This document shows positions 1-8,516 of a stretch of DNA of 46,794 nucleotides, piece by piece. The DNA is taken from assembly GCA_020057085.1 (NCBI GenBank), contig JAGVGO010000246.1, forward strand, positions 1 to 46,794, in the 5' to 3' direction. Position 1 is the first letter of the stretch. Each line of letters opens with the position of its first letter. The notes below the pieces were generated by a model. It was not told the origin of the DNA. It made no database searches and saw only the letters and a program-made list of their open reading frames with translations. Made by a program: the position numbers and the translations under genes. This DNA comes from Planctomycetota bacterium (GTDB taxonomy: Bacteria; Planctomycetota; Uabimicrobiia; Uabimicrobiales; JABWCH01).

Positions 1-90
1 TGCTCCACGACGATCGGAACAGCGAACGGTTGCTGCTCTCTGTGCGCGTAATCTGGACAGCCGATCGTCGTTGCGCAGACTTACCGCTTC
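1..90. repeat. Diverged, window-truncated core copy of the palindromic MITE-like repeat found at 8054-8236 and 40099-40280
   Basis: Shares ctccacgaYgatcggaacaRcgaacggttgc and ctggacagccgatcSTcgtt with the other copies; arms ccacgacgatcgg / ccgatcgtcgttg are nearly perfectly complementary. Outer part differs from the other copies. Confidence 0.75.
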
Positions 91-109
91 GCTCCAGTTT
101 CATCGCTTG

Positions 110-142
110 TACTCGTGTCCCGCGTAGTCGGGACACAGAGTA
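110..142. other. Hairpin tactcgtgtcccg-cgtagt-cgggacacagagta
   Basis: Inverted repeat with one bulged nucleotide, read directly. Confidence 0.6.
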
Positions 143-145
143 TGA

Positions 146-172
146 AAAAAATTGGCCCGGCCGGATGGGGCC
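146..172 (-). terminator. Possible weak intrinsic terminator of the 179-712 minus-strand gene
   Basis: On the minus strand ggccc...gggcc followed by aattttttt just after the stop codon. Confidence 0.35.
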
Positions 173-178
173 GTAATA

Positions 179-712
179 TCAATCCACAAATTCTTCGGAC
201 GTACCTTGTTTTTCTTTTGTTTTGTATTGAAAGATATGGCCGAATCTTTTGCCGGAAATAGTGATGAAATCAATACGGAATACCGCGTTGTCTTTCATTT
301 CAAAATCTTTTGGCACCTCAAAGAAACATACCGGACTCAGGGCAACCGTGGTTTGCGGCGCAATATTCCACGGCGGTTTTTCCTGGTTCTGATAGCCCCA
401 GGTACCTTTGACCCACTTGTCGGCGACTTTCAGGTAGCAGTCGAATTTGATGATCGAATTTTGCAATGTACTGTTGTTGGCGACAAGCACACCACCCGAT
501 TCCATCGGCCACACCGAGATGGTTTTGGTTCCTTGCTCTGCATTCTCACGACCAGGGCTTGAACCAAAGCTCCACAACTGAAAAATCTTGAGACTGGGTT
601 TTTCGCTACGTGCCTTGATCACCCAGAAGTAAAATGTTACCACGAGAGACAAGGCACTCAAGAATACTTCAAAGCGGATTTGTTGTATATCGAAAGCGAA
701 CAACATAGACAT
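179..712 (-). CDS. Hypothetical protein with N-terminal transmembrane segment
   Basis: 177-aa ORF; hydrophobic N-terminus IRFEVFLSALSLVVTFYFWVI. No family recognised. Confidence 0.7.
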   Translation of the reverse strand: MSMLFAFDIQQIRFEVFLSALSLVVTFYFWVIKARSEKPSLKIFQLWSFGSSPGRENAEQGTKTISVWPMESGGVLVANNSTLQNSIIKFDCYLKVADKWVKGTWGYQNQEKPPWNIAPQTTVALSPVCFFEVPKDFEMKDNAVFRIDFITISGKRFGHIFQYKTKEKQGTSEEFVD

Positions 713-736
713 CCTTTCTGAGTTTAATTACAGCAA

Positions 737-1222
737 TTAGCGCAATAGCTTTAGCACGTGCGCGTAACGCATGATACCGGTGAACATCGCCGACAGTGCA
801 TCTTCCAATTCGTTAGGGTCGAGGTTGGCCGCTGCCAGATTCTCGCGCAGCCAGATATGCCCTTTGTCCAAAGCGAATGCACCGTGCAATAGTTTATTGT
901 TGAGCTCCAGTAACTTGTATGACCAATCAGGTACGTGCTTTTCGAGATGAGCAATGTCACAGATGTCGGCGACCAGACACACCACCTCTTCCTCAGCATC
1001 CACCATGATCTCCAGACCCAACTCCGGTTCTGTGACGCTAAAGAGATCAGGACGATGTACGGTGTAGCCGATGTCGTCTATATCCTGTAAAATAGCCAGA
1101 ACTTTGCGCCCGTTTTCCACCTCTTTGGCGGAAGGAGAATAGCCTGTTTGCGGGACGGCAGCAGGCGCTAACGTCGCCCCTTTTTTACTGCTTTTGGCTT
1201 TAGCAGCCGTTTTCGTTTTCAT
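737..1222 (-). CDS. YbjN / type III secretion chaperone-like domain protein
   Basis: ORF with Lys/Ala-rich N-terminus then a YbjN-like pattern (LGLEIMVDAEEEVVCLVADI...LLELNNKLLHGAFALDKGHIWLRENL). Start chosen at MKTKTAAK within the longer ORF. Confidence 0.55.
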   Translation of the reverse strand: MKTKTAAKAKSSKKGATLAPAAVPQTGYSPSAKEVENGRKVLAILQDIDDIGYTVHRPDLFSVTEPELGLEIMVDAEEEVVCLVADICDIAHLEKHVPDWSYKLLELNNKLLHGAFALDKGHIWLRENLAAANLDPNELEDALSAMFTGIMRYAHVLKLLR

Positions 1223-1299
1223 AATTTTTTTACCCAAGATACAGAACAAATGTAGCGGTTATTCTTACAGTGACTTAGCCCGATTGTACCACAATCCGG

Positions 1300-1317
1300 C
1301 AGTTTTGCAACAGATTT
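1300..1317. repeat. 18-bp direct repeat cagttttgcaacagattt (copy 1)
   Basis: Exact match to 1527-1544. Confidence 0.85.
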
Positions 1318-1419
1318 GTAATAGTTCAGGTGATGAGTGACAGTTAAACGTCGAGCATATTCATTCGGAGAAAGCCTTTTGAGTTCACGCCCCCGCCGCG
1401 GACTCTGAAACGCCCATTT

Positions 1420-1439
1420 CCTGGCACTTTAGTGCCAGG
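1420..1439. other. Near-perfect palindrome cctggcacttTagtgccagg
   Basis: 9-bp stem, 2-nt loop, followed by a second hairpin tgccgc-attc-gcggca at 1451-1466. Confidence 0.75.
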
Positions 1440-1526
1440 CTTTATAACTGTGCCGCATTCGCGGCAGGGAAAAATTCGACTTTTTACACAGGCATCGAAT
1501 TTGGTAACTATTCATCTGCACCAATA

Positions 1527-1544
1527 CAGTTTTGCAACAGATTT
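1527..1544. repeat. 18-bp direct repeat cagttttgcaacagattt (copy 2), overlapping the stop codon of the glycosyltransferase gene
   Basis: Exact match to 1300-1317; TAA stop on minus strand at 1543-1545. Confidence 0.85.
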
Positions 1545-2694
1545 AGCGAATTGCCGATTGACACACAGCGACTGTCGCCTCGGCGTTGCGTGACAAAGTA
1601 AACTGTTGAGCTGTGGCGAGTGCCTTGGCGCCTAAACATCGGCGTGTGTCCGGACAATGTAGTGCCGACAGGTAGGCTGCCAATTCCTCCGAGTCGTAAC
1701 CATGCCAGGATCGTTTTCCAGTGGCTTGCGACAACACATAGCCGCTGTGCCCGTTGCCAATCAACTCTGCCGCGCCGTTGTCTGCCGTGGTAATGACCGG
1801 CAGGCCGGAAGACATGGCTTCCAGTGTCACATTGGCAAAGGGATCGTAGCAAGTAGGCAAGACCAAGACATCGGCAGCACGATACCATTCTCCGACTTGC
1901 GGCGTAGCGCCGGCAAAAACCACACCTTGACTGATGTGTAGTCGTGCGGCAATTTTTTGCCATTTACCGATGTTACCCCGTCCGACCACAACCAAAAGAG
2001 CCTTGCCGCTTTGCAGATCGTGTCGCGCGCCGTCCATTAAAAAATCGAGCCCTTTGCGTCGCCAGTCATTGGCAACAAATAAGACCACCATTTTGTCTGT
2101 CGGAATCTGCCACTGTTTGCGCCAGTCCAAACGGCCTTCTTCACTGCCTGGATGAAAAACTTGTCCATCCACGCCGTTGTAAACCACATGGATGCGATCG
2201 GGTGGAAACTGGTAATAGCGCAGAATCAAATTTTTTACCATGCACGAATTGGTGATGATCGTCTTGCAGTTTTGTGGACGATATAAACATCGTTCGATAG
2301 CGTTGATCGCCATACGTCGCGGCTGGCTTTGCGCGCAGAAGCGCAGCAGTGCGTTACCATATTTGATGCGCATCCAGTGCGCCTGTACGCCATCGGCAGA
2401 GCGATACACGTCGGCCGGATAAAAGGGGCTCAATGCCAGGAGAACGTCACAACCATGATGCTGAACGGCTTCTCGCATTTTCCTTACGGCATTTAAGGGT
2501 GCCGTCCATGGACACCAGGCCGGTTGTGCTACCGGATGGCAATGGATAGCGGCAGGTATTCTCTCGGCAAACCGCATACTCCATACGTGTAGTTCATGGC
2601 CAAGCGTTACGAGGGTGGTGGCCAGAGTATAGCTATATCTTTCTAGCCCGCCGCGTGTCGGCACAAATTCTTTGATGAGCAGGGCAATTTTCAT
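1543..2694 (-). CDS. Glycosyltransferase family 4 (GT-B fold)
   Basis: MKIALLIKEFVPTRGGLERYSYTLA...VVYNGVDGQVFHPG...VVFAGATPQVGEWYRAADVLVLPTCYDPFANVTLEAMSSGLPVITT. Start set at MKIALL so that it overlaps the upstream stop by ATGA. Confidence 0.9.
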   Translation of the reverse strand: MKIALLIKEFVPTRGGLERYSYTLATTLVTLGHELHVWSMRFAERIPAAIHCHPVAQPAWCPWTAPLNAVRKMREAVQHHGCDVLLALSPFYPADVYRSADGVQAHWMRIKYGNALLRFCAQSQPRRMAINAIERCLYRPQNCKTIITNSCMVKNLILRYYQFPPDRIHVVYNGVDGQVFHPGSEEGRLDWRKQWQIPTDKMVVLFVANDWRRKGLDFLMDGARHDLQSGKALLVVVGRGNIGKWQKIAARLHISQGVVFAGATPQVGEWYRAADVLVLPTCYDPFANVTLEAMSSGLPVITTADNGAAELIGNGHSGYVLSQATGKRSWHGYDSEELAAYLSALHCPDTRRCLGAKALATAQQFTLSRNAEATVAVCQSAIR

Positions 2695-3344
2695 ATTTTT
2701 CTGCGGCGCAAGATTCTCTTCTGACAATGGCGGGCATAAGCAGGCGGCAGATTGTGCCATACCGGGATGTGGTACATTTCGTATCTGCGGATAAAATGTG
2801 TAACGATGTGGTTGACACCATGAATGCGCTGTTCATCTTTGCCAAAGGACAAAACCATCTTCAACCGGCGTACCCCGATGTATTCAAAATAACTGATCCA
2901 GCCGTTCGGTTTCAGCAACTTCAGCAGATGCGTCAATATATCTTCGACCAGTTGCGGCTCAAAGGCATTGAGTGGCAGGCCGGAAACGATATAATCGTAC
3001 TGTGCCGCTCCGCTGATGTTTTGTACCGGCATTGGCAACAGGCGAAATGTACCCTTGAAGTTAATGAAAGCCGGACTCGTGGTGGTGAGTTCTTGCAGAT
3101 ATTGGATGAACGGCGGGTGCAGCTCGCAAATATCGAGATGATCCTCCACTGCCAAAATTTCAATCAATTTTCTGGTAAAGACTCCGGTGCCGGCTCCTAC
3201 TTCAAGCACCCGCACACGCCCTTTTTTTTGCGAGACTTGTTGCGTGATTGCCTGTGCCAGAGCCTGTGAACTGGGGGCTATAGCGCCAACACTATCAAAG
3301 CTGGCGAATGTCGCCTGCCAAAATGTTTGTACTTCTTTCCACAT
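2691..3344 (-). CDS. SAM-dependent methyltransferase, phospholipid N-methyltransferase / rRNA adenine dimethylase-like
   Basis: VRVLEVGAGTGVFTRKLIEIL motif I; DYIVSGLPLNAF motif resembles PmtA-type proteins. Confidence 0.7.
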   Translation of the reverse strand: MWKEVQTFWQATFASFDSVGAIAPSSQALAQAITQQVSQKKGRVRVLEVGAGTGVFTRKLIEILAVEDHLDICELHPPFIQYLQELTTTSPAFINFKGTFRLLPMPVQNISGAAQYDYIVSGLPLNAFEPQLVEDILTHLLKLLKPNGWISYFEYIGVRRLKMVLSFGKDEQRIHGVNHIVTHFIRRYEMYHIPVWHNLPPAYARHCQKRILRRRKI

Positions 3345-3350
3345 ATTTTT

Positions 3351-3821
3351 TCACCAATTTTTTTCGTTGTCCAGATCTTCTTCTTCCGGCGCACCAATCT
3401 TATCAGGTTTTTTAGTGTCTTTACTCTGTTCCTGTTTAGCGGGAGCTGTAGCTTTTGGTGGTGACGTGGAATCAGGGTTATCTGTCGCGGGAGACTGCTT
3501 GGTTTCAGGCTTGTCCGGTGCAGGAGTTGGCTTGGTTTGCTGTACTGCTGGCTTGATTGGTGCCGGATTTTCTTCGCTCTCTCCATACTCTTTTTCCGGG
3601 TAGATAATTTTATCTTCCCAGGCCAGCAAAATACGGCATTCTGGATTCGGGCATTGTGCCGAATCATAATTCACAACCTGGTTGCAAGAATGACACACCG
3701 GCAGCCATCGTTTTTTGACAGGCGTGCCCCCTTCTCGTTCCACCCATGCCACTTTAGCGATACATCCGGTGAGGCATAGAACGACAGCTAACAACAAAAT
3801 GCGGTATACAAAATTGTACAT
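3351..3821 (-). CDS. Lipoprotein with Cys pairs and Pro/Lys-rich disordered tail
   Basis: Lipobox-like LTGC after a hydrophobic leader; CHSCNQVVNYDSAQCPNPEC resembles a zinc ribbon. Confidence 0.7.
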   Translation of the reverse strand: MYNFVYRILLLAVVLCLTGCIAKVAWVEREGGTPVKKRWLPVCHSCNQVVNYDSAQCPNPECRILLAWEDKIIYPEKEYGESEENPAPIKPAVQQTKPTPAPDKPETKQSPATDNPDSTSPPKATAPAKQEQSKDTKKPDKIGAPEEEDLDNEKNW

Positions 3822-3830
3822 GGTAATTTC

Positions 3831-4502
3831 TCACGAAAAATTTGTCAAAAGTTCGCGCGGGATAGAAATGTCAACCACCACCACTTCTCCGGTCAGGCTG
3901 GGCCCTGCGCCGACAAGAAAGCCTTTTTTGGGCAGGCAGAAAGTGATGGTGGCAGTGGCGGGCAGGGCTACCCCTAAAACTTCGCCGCTGTTCGCGTCGA
4001 GGCCGGATGGTATGTCTATGGCAATGGTTGGCTTGTGCCACGAAGCGATTTCGGCCATGATGCCGAAAATCGGCTCGCGGATTTTGCCCTGGAGACCGGT
4101 GCCGAAGATGGCGTCAACCACCATTTCTGTCTGTGATATTTCTGAGTAGCATGCACGCAGGGCATCGGTGTGGCAGATTTCGCGGGGTACCAGTCCCATG
4201 CGACACAAAATCTCCAGGTTGATGCAGGGATCAGATGCGGGGTTGACGTCCGCCAGATGACCGAGGAAAAAAAGTTGCAGCGGAATGCCACGGTTGTGCA
4301 GATGGCGTGCGATGACAAAACCGTCACCGCCGTTGTTGCCTTTGCCGCAAAAGATGGCCAGCGAACCGCCTTTACTCTTGCGGGCAATCCACGCCGCCGC
4401 TCCGGCGCCTGCGTTCTCCATCAAAATGAGGCTAGGGATATGATACTGCTCGCTGGCAAGGCGATCCAAATCACGCACTTGCTCGCGGGTTACATGTTTC
4501 AT
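3831..4502 (-). CDS. nnrE: NAD(P)H-hydrate epimerase (YjeF N-terminal domain)
   Basis: AIFCGKGNNGGDGFVIARHLHNRG...VVDAIFGTGLQGKIREP...IAIDIPSGLDANSGEVLGVALPATATITFCLPKKGF. Start set at MKHVTREQ, 4-bp overlap with the upstream gene. Confidence 0.92.
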   Translation of the reverse strand: MKHVTREQVRDLDRLASEQYHIPSLILMENAGAGAAAWIARKSKGGSLAIFCGKGNNGGDGFVIARHLHNRGIPLQLFFLGHLADVNPASDPCINLEILCRMGLVPREICHTDALRACYSEISQTEMVVDAIFGTGLQGKIREPIFGIMAEIASWHKPTIAIDIPSGLDANSGEVLGVALPATATITFCLPKKGFLVGAGPSLTGEVVVVDISIPRELLTNFS

Positions 4503-5185
4503 AAAATGATTTCCGTCTTGCGGCCACCCGCCACCAGTACCACATAATTTTGCTGCACTGCGCCGATAGGCCATAAGCCGCGTTTGAACATATCCATCAG
4601 CGGGGCAAATGGATTCTGGTATTTCTTTTTCTCCATAAGGTCACTGACTACCTGCCATGAAATATACCAACTGGCGATTTGCGCGGCATCCTCCACCGCT
4701 TTTTCCACCGTATCGAGATCGCTCCCCATTTCCGTGTCTTTGGGTTTGCCTGATTCATCAACCACAACCATGGGAATAGTCAGCGTCGCTTTGGCGCTTA
4801 GCCCTGCCCCTTCTATGGCCAGTCTTCTGGCTACACTTCTTGTTTTGGCATGAACCTGGCGTACGCTATTGTCCAGTTCAATTACCCTGGAATCTGTGAT
4901 GGCAACGTCACGCAGCACGCCTAACGTATTGTCCATCACCAAATAAGATACCGACTTTCTGGCCTCAGCATGCAGCCGTAAGATATCCCTGGGGAGCTTG
5001 CCTGGCCAGATCGTCATGAGTTGGCATGGGAAGGTGTTTTTATAACCGAACGGTCTTAGCCGTTCCTGGTGCAGATTGACAAGCGTAGTGATTTCGCGCT
5101 TGATGACCGGAGAAACAGGGCAGAACCATTTGTATTCTTTACCTATCTCTTGTAGAAAACTTTCACATGATAATTTTTCAGACAT
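4499..5185 (-). CDS. Conserved-looking hypothetical protein
   Basis: ORF with start at MSEKLSCE; translationally coupled to nnrE. No family recognised. Confidence 0.6.
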   Translation of the reverse strand: MSEKLSCESFLQEIGKEYKWFCPVSPVIKREITTLVNLHQERLRPFGYKNTFPCQLMTIWPGKLPRDILRLHAEARKSVSYLVMDNTLGVLRDVAITDSRVIELDNSVRQVHAKTRSVARRLAIEGAGLSAKATLTIPMVVVDESGKPKDTEMGSDLDTVEKAVEDAAQIASWYISWQVVSDLMEKKKYQNPFAPLMDMFKRGLWPIGAVQQNYVVLVAGGRKTEIIL

Positions 5186-5198
5186 AATTTTTAGACGC

Positions 5199-6215
5199 CT
5201 AGAAATCATCTATCCTATCAACATATTCGGGATGGTCAATAAACGGATTACGATTGTGCTGGTATTGGGAGATATTGGCCGTGCGTACACGTTCTTTGCT
5301 ATCCACAGGATCTTGCTGATTCCATTGTTTGAGAATCTGTTCCATCGTGTTGTTGACCGGCAACTGATAGCGGATGGCAAAATAGAAGATGGCGCGTGCC
5401 ACATTGCCACGATGCTCCGAACGCGGCATGAACACGATGTTATTGCTGCTGTCTGTGCCAAGGCTACTGTTGCCTTTGCTCCAGGTCACGACAACGACAA
5501 GCCCGAAAGGATAATTGGAACGCCGCGAGTTGGTTTCCGAATCTGTCGGAAACAAATGATGCAAATCGCTCAACGCCGGATCGTTCTCCGCCCCCTGCGA
5601 TTTCGGCCAGGTATGCTCGGTGTTCATGTCGTTGCCGTCGGGAATGGTGGTAGTCTTGACCAGGCGACCGGTATAAACACATTCGACATAACCGCTCACA
5701 TTGTCAATTTCGCCGAACATTTTTTGCCGCGCTCCGGTATAGCCGAGGCAGGTATGGTTTTTCACCAGATTGTACAGTTCTTGTTTGAGATCGCTGTTGT
5801 ACAGTTTGTCCGCTTGCGTATAATCGTCATCCGCAGTGACCCTATATTCGCGTGCCATGATCGCGCGTATATGCGTGACCGCATAGCCGTAGGCAATCTT
5901 GGAGTCGTCGCTGACAAGCTGGATATATGCCGTATCTCCCTCGACAAACACCGTCTGACCGGCGAGCATGCACGCGACATATTTACCTACAGGGCGGTTC
6001 TGTCCGTCCAGCACCAGGATAAAGTCACCATCTCCAGCACAAGTAGCGGCACTAAAGGTAATTTCAAGTCCGCTAGCGCCTTTGTTGCTGTAGCACTGGG
6101 TCTGATCAAAGTTATTGGGGTACGGATGCGGTGATTCGGGAAGTGCCCACACCGACATGCTTGAGCACACGCACCATACAGCCAAAGTCAACGCCGTTTT
6201 TATTTGTTTCCACAT
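5199..6215 (-). CDS. Secreted endonuclease I family nuclease (EndA/NucM-like)
   Basis: Signal peptide (LALAVWCVCSSMSVWA) and EHTWPKSQGAENDPALSDLHHLFPTDSETNSRRSNYPFG, typical of the Endonuclease_1 family. Confidence 0.9.
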   Translation of the reverse strand: MWKQIKTALTLAVWCVCSSMSVWALPESPHPYPNNFDQTQCYSNKGASGLEITFSAATCAGDGDFILVLDGQNRPVGKYVACMLAGQTVFVEGDTAYIQLVSDDSKIAYGYAVTHIRAIMAREYRVTADDDYTQADKLYNSDLKQELYNLVKNHTCLGYTGARQKMFGEIDNVSGYVECVYTGRLVKTTTIPDGNDMNTEHTWPKSQGAENDPALSDLHHLFPTDSETNSRRSNYPFGLVVVVTWSKGNSSLGTDSSNNIVFMPRSEHRGNVARAIFYFAIRYQLPVNNTMEQILKQWNQQDPVDSKERVRTANISQYQHNRNPFIDHPEYVDRIDDF

Positions 6216-6236
6216 AACTATCTCCCCTGATATGTG

Positions 6237-7952
6237 TTACTCTTTTTTGCGTTTGATCCCTACGATCGTGATATCATCAAACTGCTCATTATTGCCAATA
6301 AAATCGATTACCGACTGAAAGATATTGTTCATAGCCTGATCCACCGGCAAATGGGCATACTGTTCCGCCAAAATGATCAAGTTTTCCAGAGTGAACATCC
6401 TGCCCTTTTCATTCATAGCCTCAGTGACACCATCGGTAAAGAGGACGATCATATCTTCTGCTTCGAAGATCAGCTCTTCCAATTTCAGATGCGGACTTAC
6501 AATGTCGTATTTGAGTCCAAGTACCACACCACCCGCCTTGAACACCGAACATTTCTTCTGTTTGGCCTGGTAATGGATGATGTGTTCATGTCCCGCAGAA
6601 CTGAAGAGAAATTTTTTCTTCTTGGCATCCCAAAACATCAGCAACAGGCTCACAAACCTGCCTGTACCCCAGATATCTTTTTCGAGCAGACGGGCGACTT
6701 GATCCAGTATCTCGCGCGGTGTACTATAGAAAGGAATAAGAGCACGGATAAAAGAACGCACTTCGCTCATAATAAGGCCTGCCGCCACTCCCTTACCGGC
6801 TACGTCCCCGATGCTTACATAGATGTCTTCAGTGATCTGGTTGGGCTGGATTTCCCGATAGAGGAAATCGTAATAGTCGCCTCCGATCTCTTTGGCACTT
6901 TGCATCAAACCGTAAAGTTCGATATCTTTGCTGGTCGGGATCGTCTTCGGCAACAAGCTTTGCTGGATGTTTTTACCGATTTTCAATTCCTGCGCACGTG
7001 CCTTCTGTTCTTCGCGTTCCTCCTGAATGCGGATGTTCTCGAAGGCGTAAGCGGCCTGGCTGGTGAAGAGTTCGAGGATTTCCGTATCGCGGTTTTCCGA
7101 TTTGAGTTCGTCAACGAAGAGGAGGCCTAGCGGCGTTTCGCCGAGCGACAGCGGCACCAGACACCCTTGGTCCCAGCGTGAGGCACTGTCCAGCACCTTG
7201 AGAAACTTCTGCTTGTCCTCTTCTTTGCGTGCGGCGAATTTACCTCGACCTGCCATAAATTCCAGTTTGCCGTTCATGCGCATGGCCAGGAAGGCATGCT
7301 CCGTACCCATACTGTCAGCCGCCTCTTCAACTACGTTTTTACACAACTCTTCATAGGTTTGCAGACGGAACAGCTTGGGCGTGACAACGAGCAACCTTTG
7401 CACTCGTTCCTGACTTTCCTTGATCTTGTTCATCGCGATGTTTTGCTCTGTGCGTAAATTCCAGGAAACCACCAGATTACAAGCCGTCTGCAGCAACTCT
7501 TCTTTGGTGAACGGTTTTTTGATATACAGCCACTCGTCTTGCGATTCAAAAATTTTGCGGATTTCGCTAACACTCTGATCGGTAAGGTCGGTAATCGCCA
7601 CCACAGCGCACAACAGTGAAGGGAAGATGCGCTTCACTTCGCGGATACAGTCGAGGCCGCTGGCTTCCCCCTCAATGCCAATATCGAAGAAGCCGACCGC
7701 CATCTCCTCTTCCTTATTTTTTGCTTCCAGCGCATTACGAATGGCAGCCTGTCCCGACATGGCAGGAAACACCTTGTAGCCGCTTATCTCACTGCCTTCA
7801 GCCTCGACCCCATACTGCCGCTGGATATATTTTTGCATAATCATGGCAACACGATCGGTGGAGAAAGTGAGTACGTCTTGGTAGAGTTTTAAAATATCCT
7901 CTTCCGCATCCACACAGAGAATATTCAGATTCCAACGGTGTTCCAGTCCCAC
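6237..7952 (-). CDS. Response regulator receiver - GAF - SpoIIE-type PP2C serine phosphatase
   Basis: NILCVDAEEDILKLYQD...FFDIG...YIKKPFT receiver; IQQSLLPKTIPTSKDIELYGLMQSAKEIGGDYYDF...ISIGDVAGKGVAAGLIM...VLFTDGVTEAMN SpoIIE core. Confidence 0.9.
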   Translation of the reverse strand: MGLEHRWNLNILCVDAEEDILKLYQDVLTFSTDRVAMIMQKYIQRQYGVEAEGSEISGYKVFPAMSGQAAIRNALEAKNKEEEMAVGFFDIGIEGEASGLDCIREVKRIFPSLLCAVVAITDLTDQSVSEIRKIFESQDEWLYIKKPFTKEELLQTACNLVVSWNLRTEQNIAMNKIKESQERVQRLLVVTPKLFRLQTYEELCKNVVEEAADSMGTEHAFLAMRMNGKLEFMAGRGKFAARKEEDKQKFLKVLDSASRWDQGCLVPLSLGETPLGLLFVDELKSENRDTEILELFTSQAAYAFENIRIQEEREEQKARAQELKIGKNIQQSLLPKTIPTSKDIELYGLMQSAKEIGGDYYDFLYREIQPNQITEDIYVSIGDVAGKGVAAGLIMSEVRSFIRALIPFYSTPREILDQVARLLEKDIWGTGRFVSLLLMFWDAKKKKFLFSSAGHEHIIHYQAKQKKCSVFKAGGVVLGLKYDIVSPHLKLEELIFEAEDMIVLFTDGVTEAMNEKGRMFTLENLIILAEQYAHLPVDQAMNNIFQSVIDFIGNNEQFDDITIVGIKRKKE

Positions 7953-8044
7953 GCAAGACTCTCCTAATCAAGATATTTACTTCTTTACAAGAAATTATGT
8001 TTTTTTAATTGTAGCAGACATAGCTGCTAACGTCAAGGAGAAAA

Positions 8045-8053
8045 CCCAGTGTG
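8045..8053. repeat. Left 9-bp target site duplication cccagtgtg
   Basis: Exact direct repeat with 8237-8245 flanking the MITE-like element. Confidence 0.85.
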
Positions 8054-8236
8054 CAGGGCCATTTCATTCTCCGTGTTTTGCCATCTTCGCGCGGCAATGC
8101 CTTCTCCACGATGATCGGAACAACGAACGGTTGCAACCAGAGTGCGAGTAAGCTGGACAGCCGATCCTCGTTACGAAGGCATTTGCCGCGCTCATTGTGG
8201 ATTTTACTGCTCGCTCTGGAGAATGAAATGACCCTG
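8054..8236. mobile_element. MITE-like palindromic element, copy A
   Basis: Terminal inverted repeats cagggccatttcattctcc / ggagaatgaaatgaccctg; subterminal arms cgcggcaatgccttc / gaaggcatttgccgcg; flanked by 9-bp direct repeat cccagtgtg. Confidence 0.88.
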
Positions 8237-8245
8237 CCCAGTGTG
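8237..8245. repeat. Right 9-bp target site duplication cccagtgtg
   Basis: Exact direct repeat with 8045-8053. Confidence 0.85.
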
Positions 8246-8374
8246 TCAGCTCGCTATTCGTAGACCGGCATAGCACAGATTTTTCTTGCGCATCGTTGCT
8301 GGTTTGTTATCATAAAATTATAGCTATTCAACAAGTGGTAGCACGTAGTCGTAAAACACGGAAAGGAGAATTTT

Positions 8375-8503
8375 GTGCGTAAGATTTTCGGGGTCGCTTT
8401 GTTGTTGCTTTCACTCAGTGTTACAGTCGGAAGCACTGAGTGGCGTCCAGCTCACCGGTTTCTCCAATTGAGCAGGAATAAGAATCGAAAGGGACACCTA
8501 TAA
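8375..8503 (+). CDS. Small secreted/membrane peptide, 42 aa (GTG start)
   Basis: MRKIFGVALLLLSLSVTVGSTEWRPAHRFLQLSRNKNRKGHL*; ggaaaggag RBS upstream; ends 13 bp before the FHA-phosphatase gene. Below the ORF track cutoff. Confidence 0.5.
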   Translation: MRKIFGVALLLLSLSVTVGSTEWRPAHRFLQLSRNKNRKGHL

Positions 8504-8516
8504 AAGGAAATAACTG

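Noticed and set aside
5076-6134. 352-aa plus-strand ORF
   Set aside because: Antisense to the clearly recognisable endonuclease I gene.
6234-7130. 298-aa plus-strand ORF
   Set aside because: Antisense to the REC-GAF-SpoIIE phosphatase gene, no recognisable domain.
8051-8263. ORFs with similar peptides at 8051-8263 and 40081-40275 (FILRVLxSSRGNAFSTMIGTTN...) as a conserved small protein family
   Set aside because: Both lie inside the palindromic MITE-like element; the similarity follows from the repeated DNA, and there is no RBS or coding signature.
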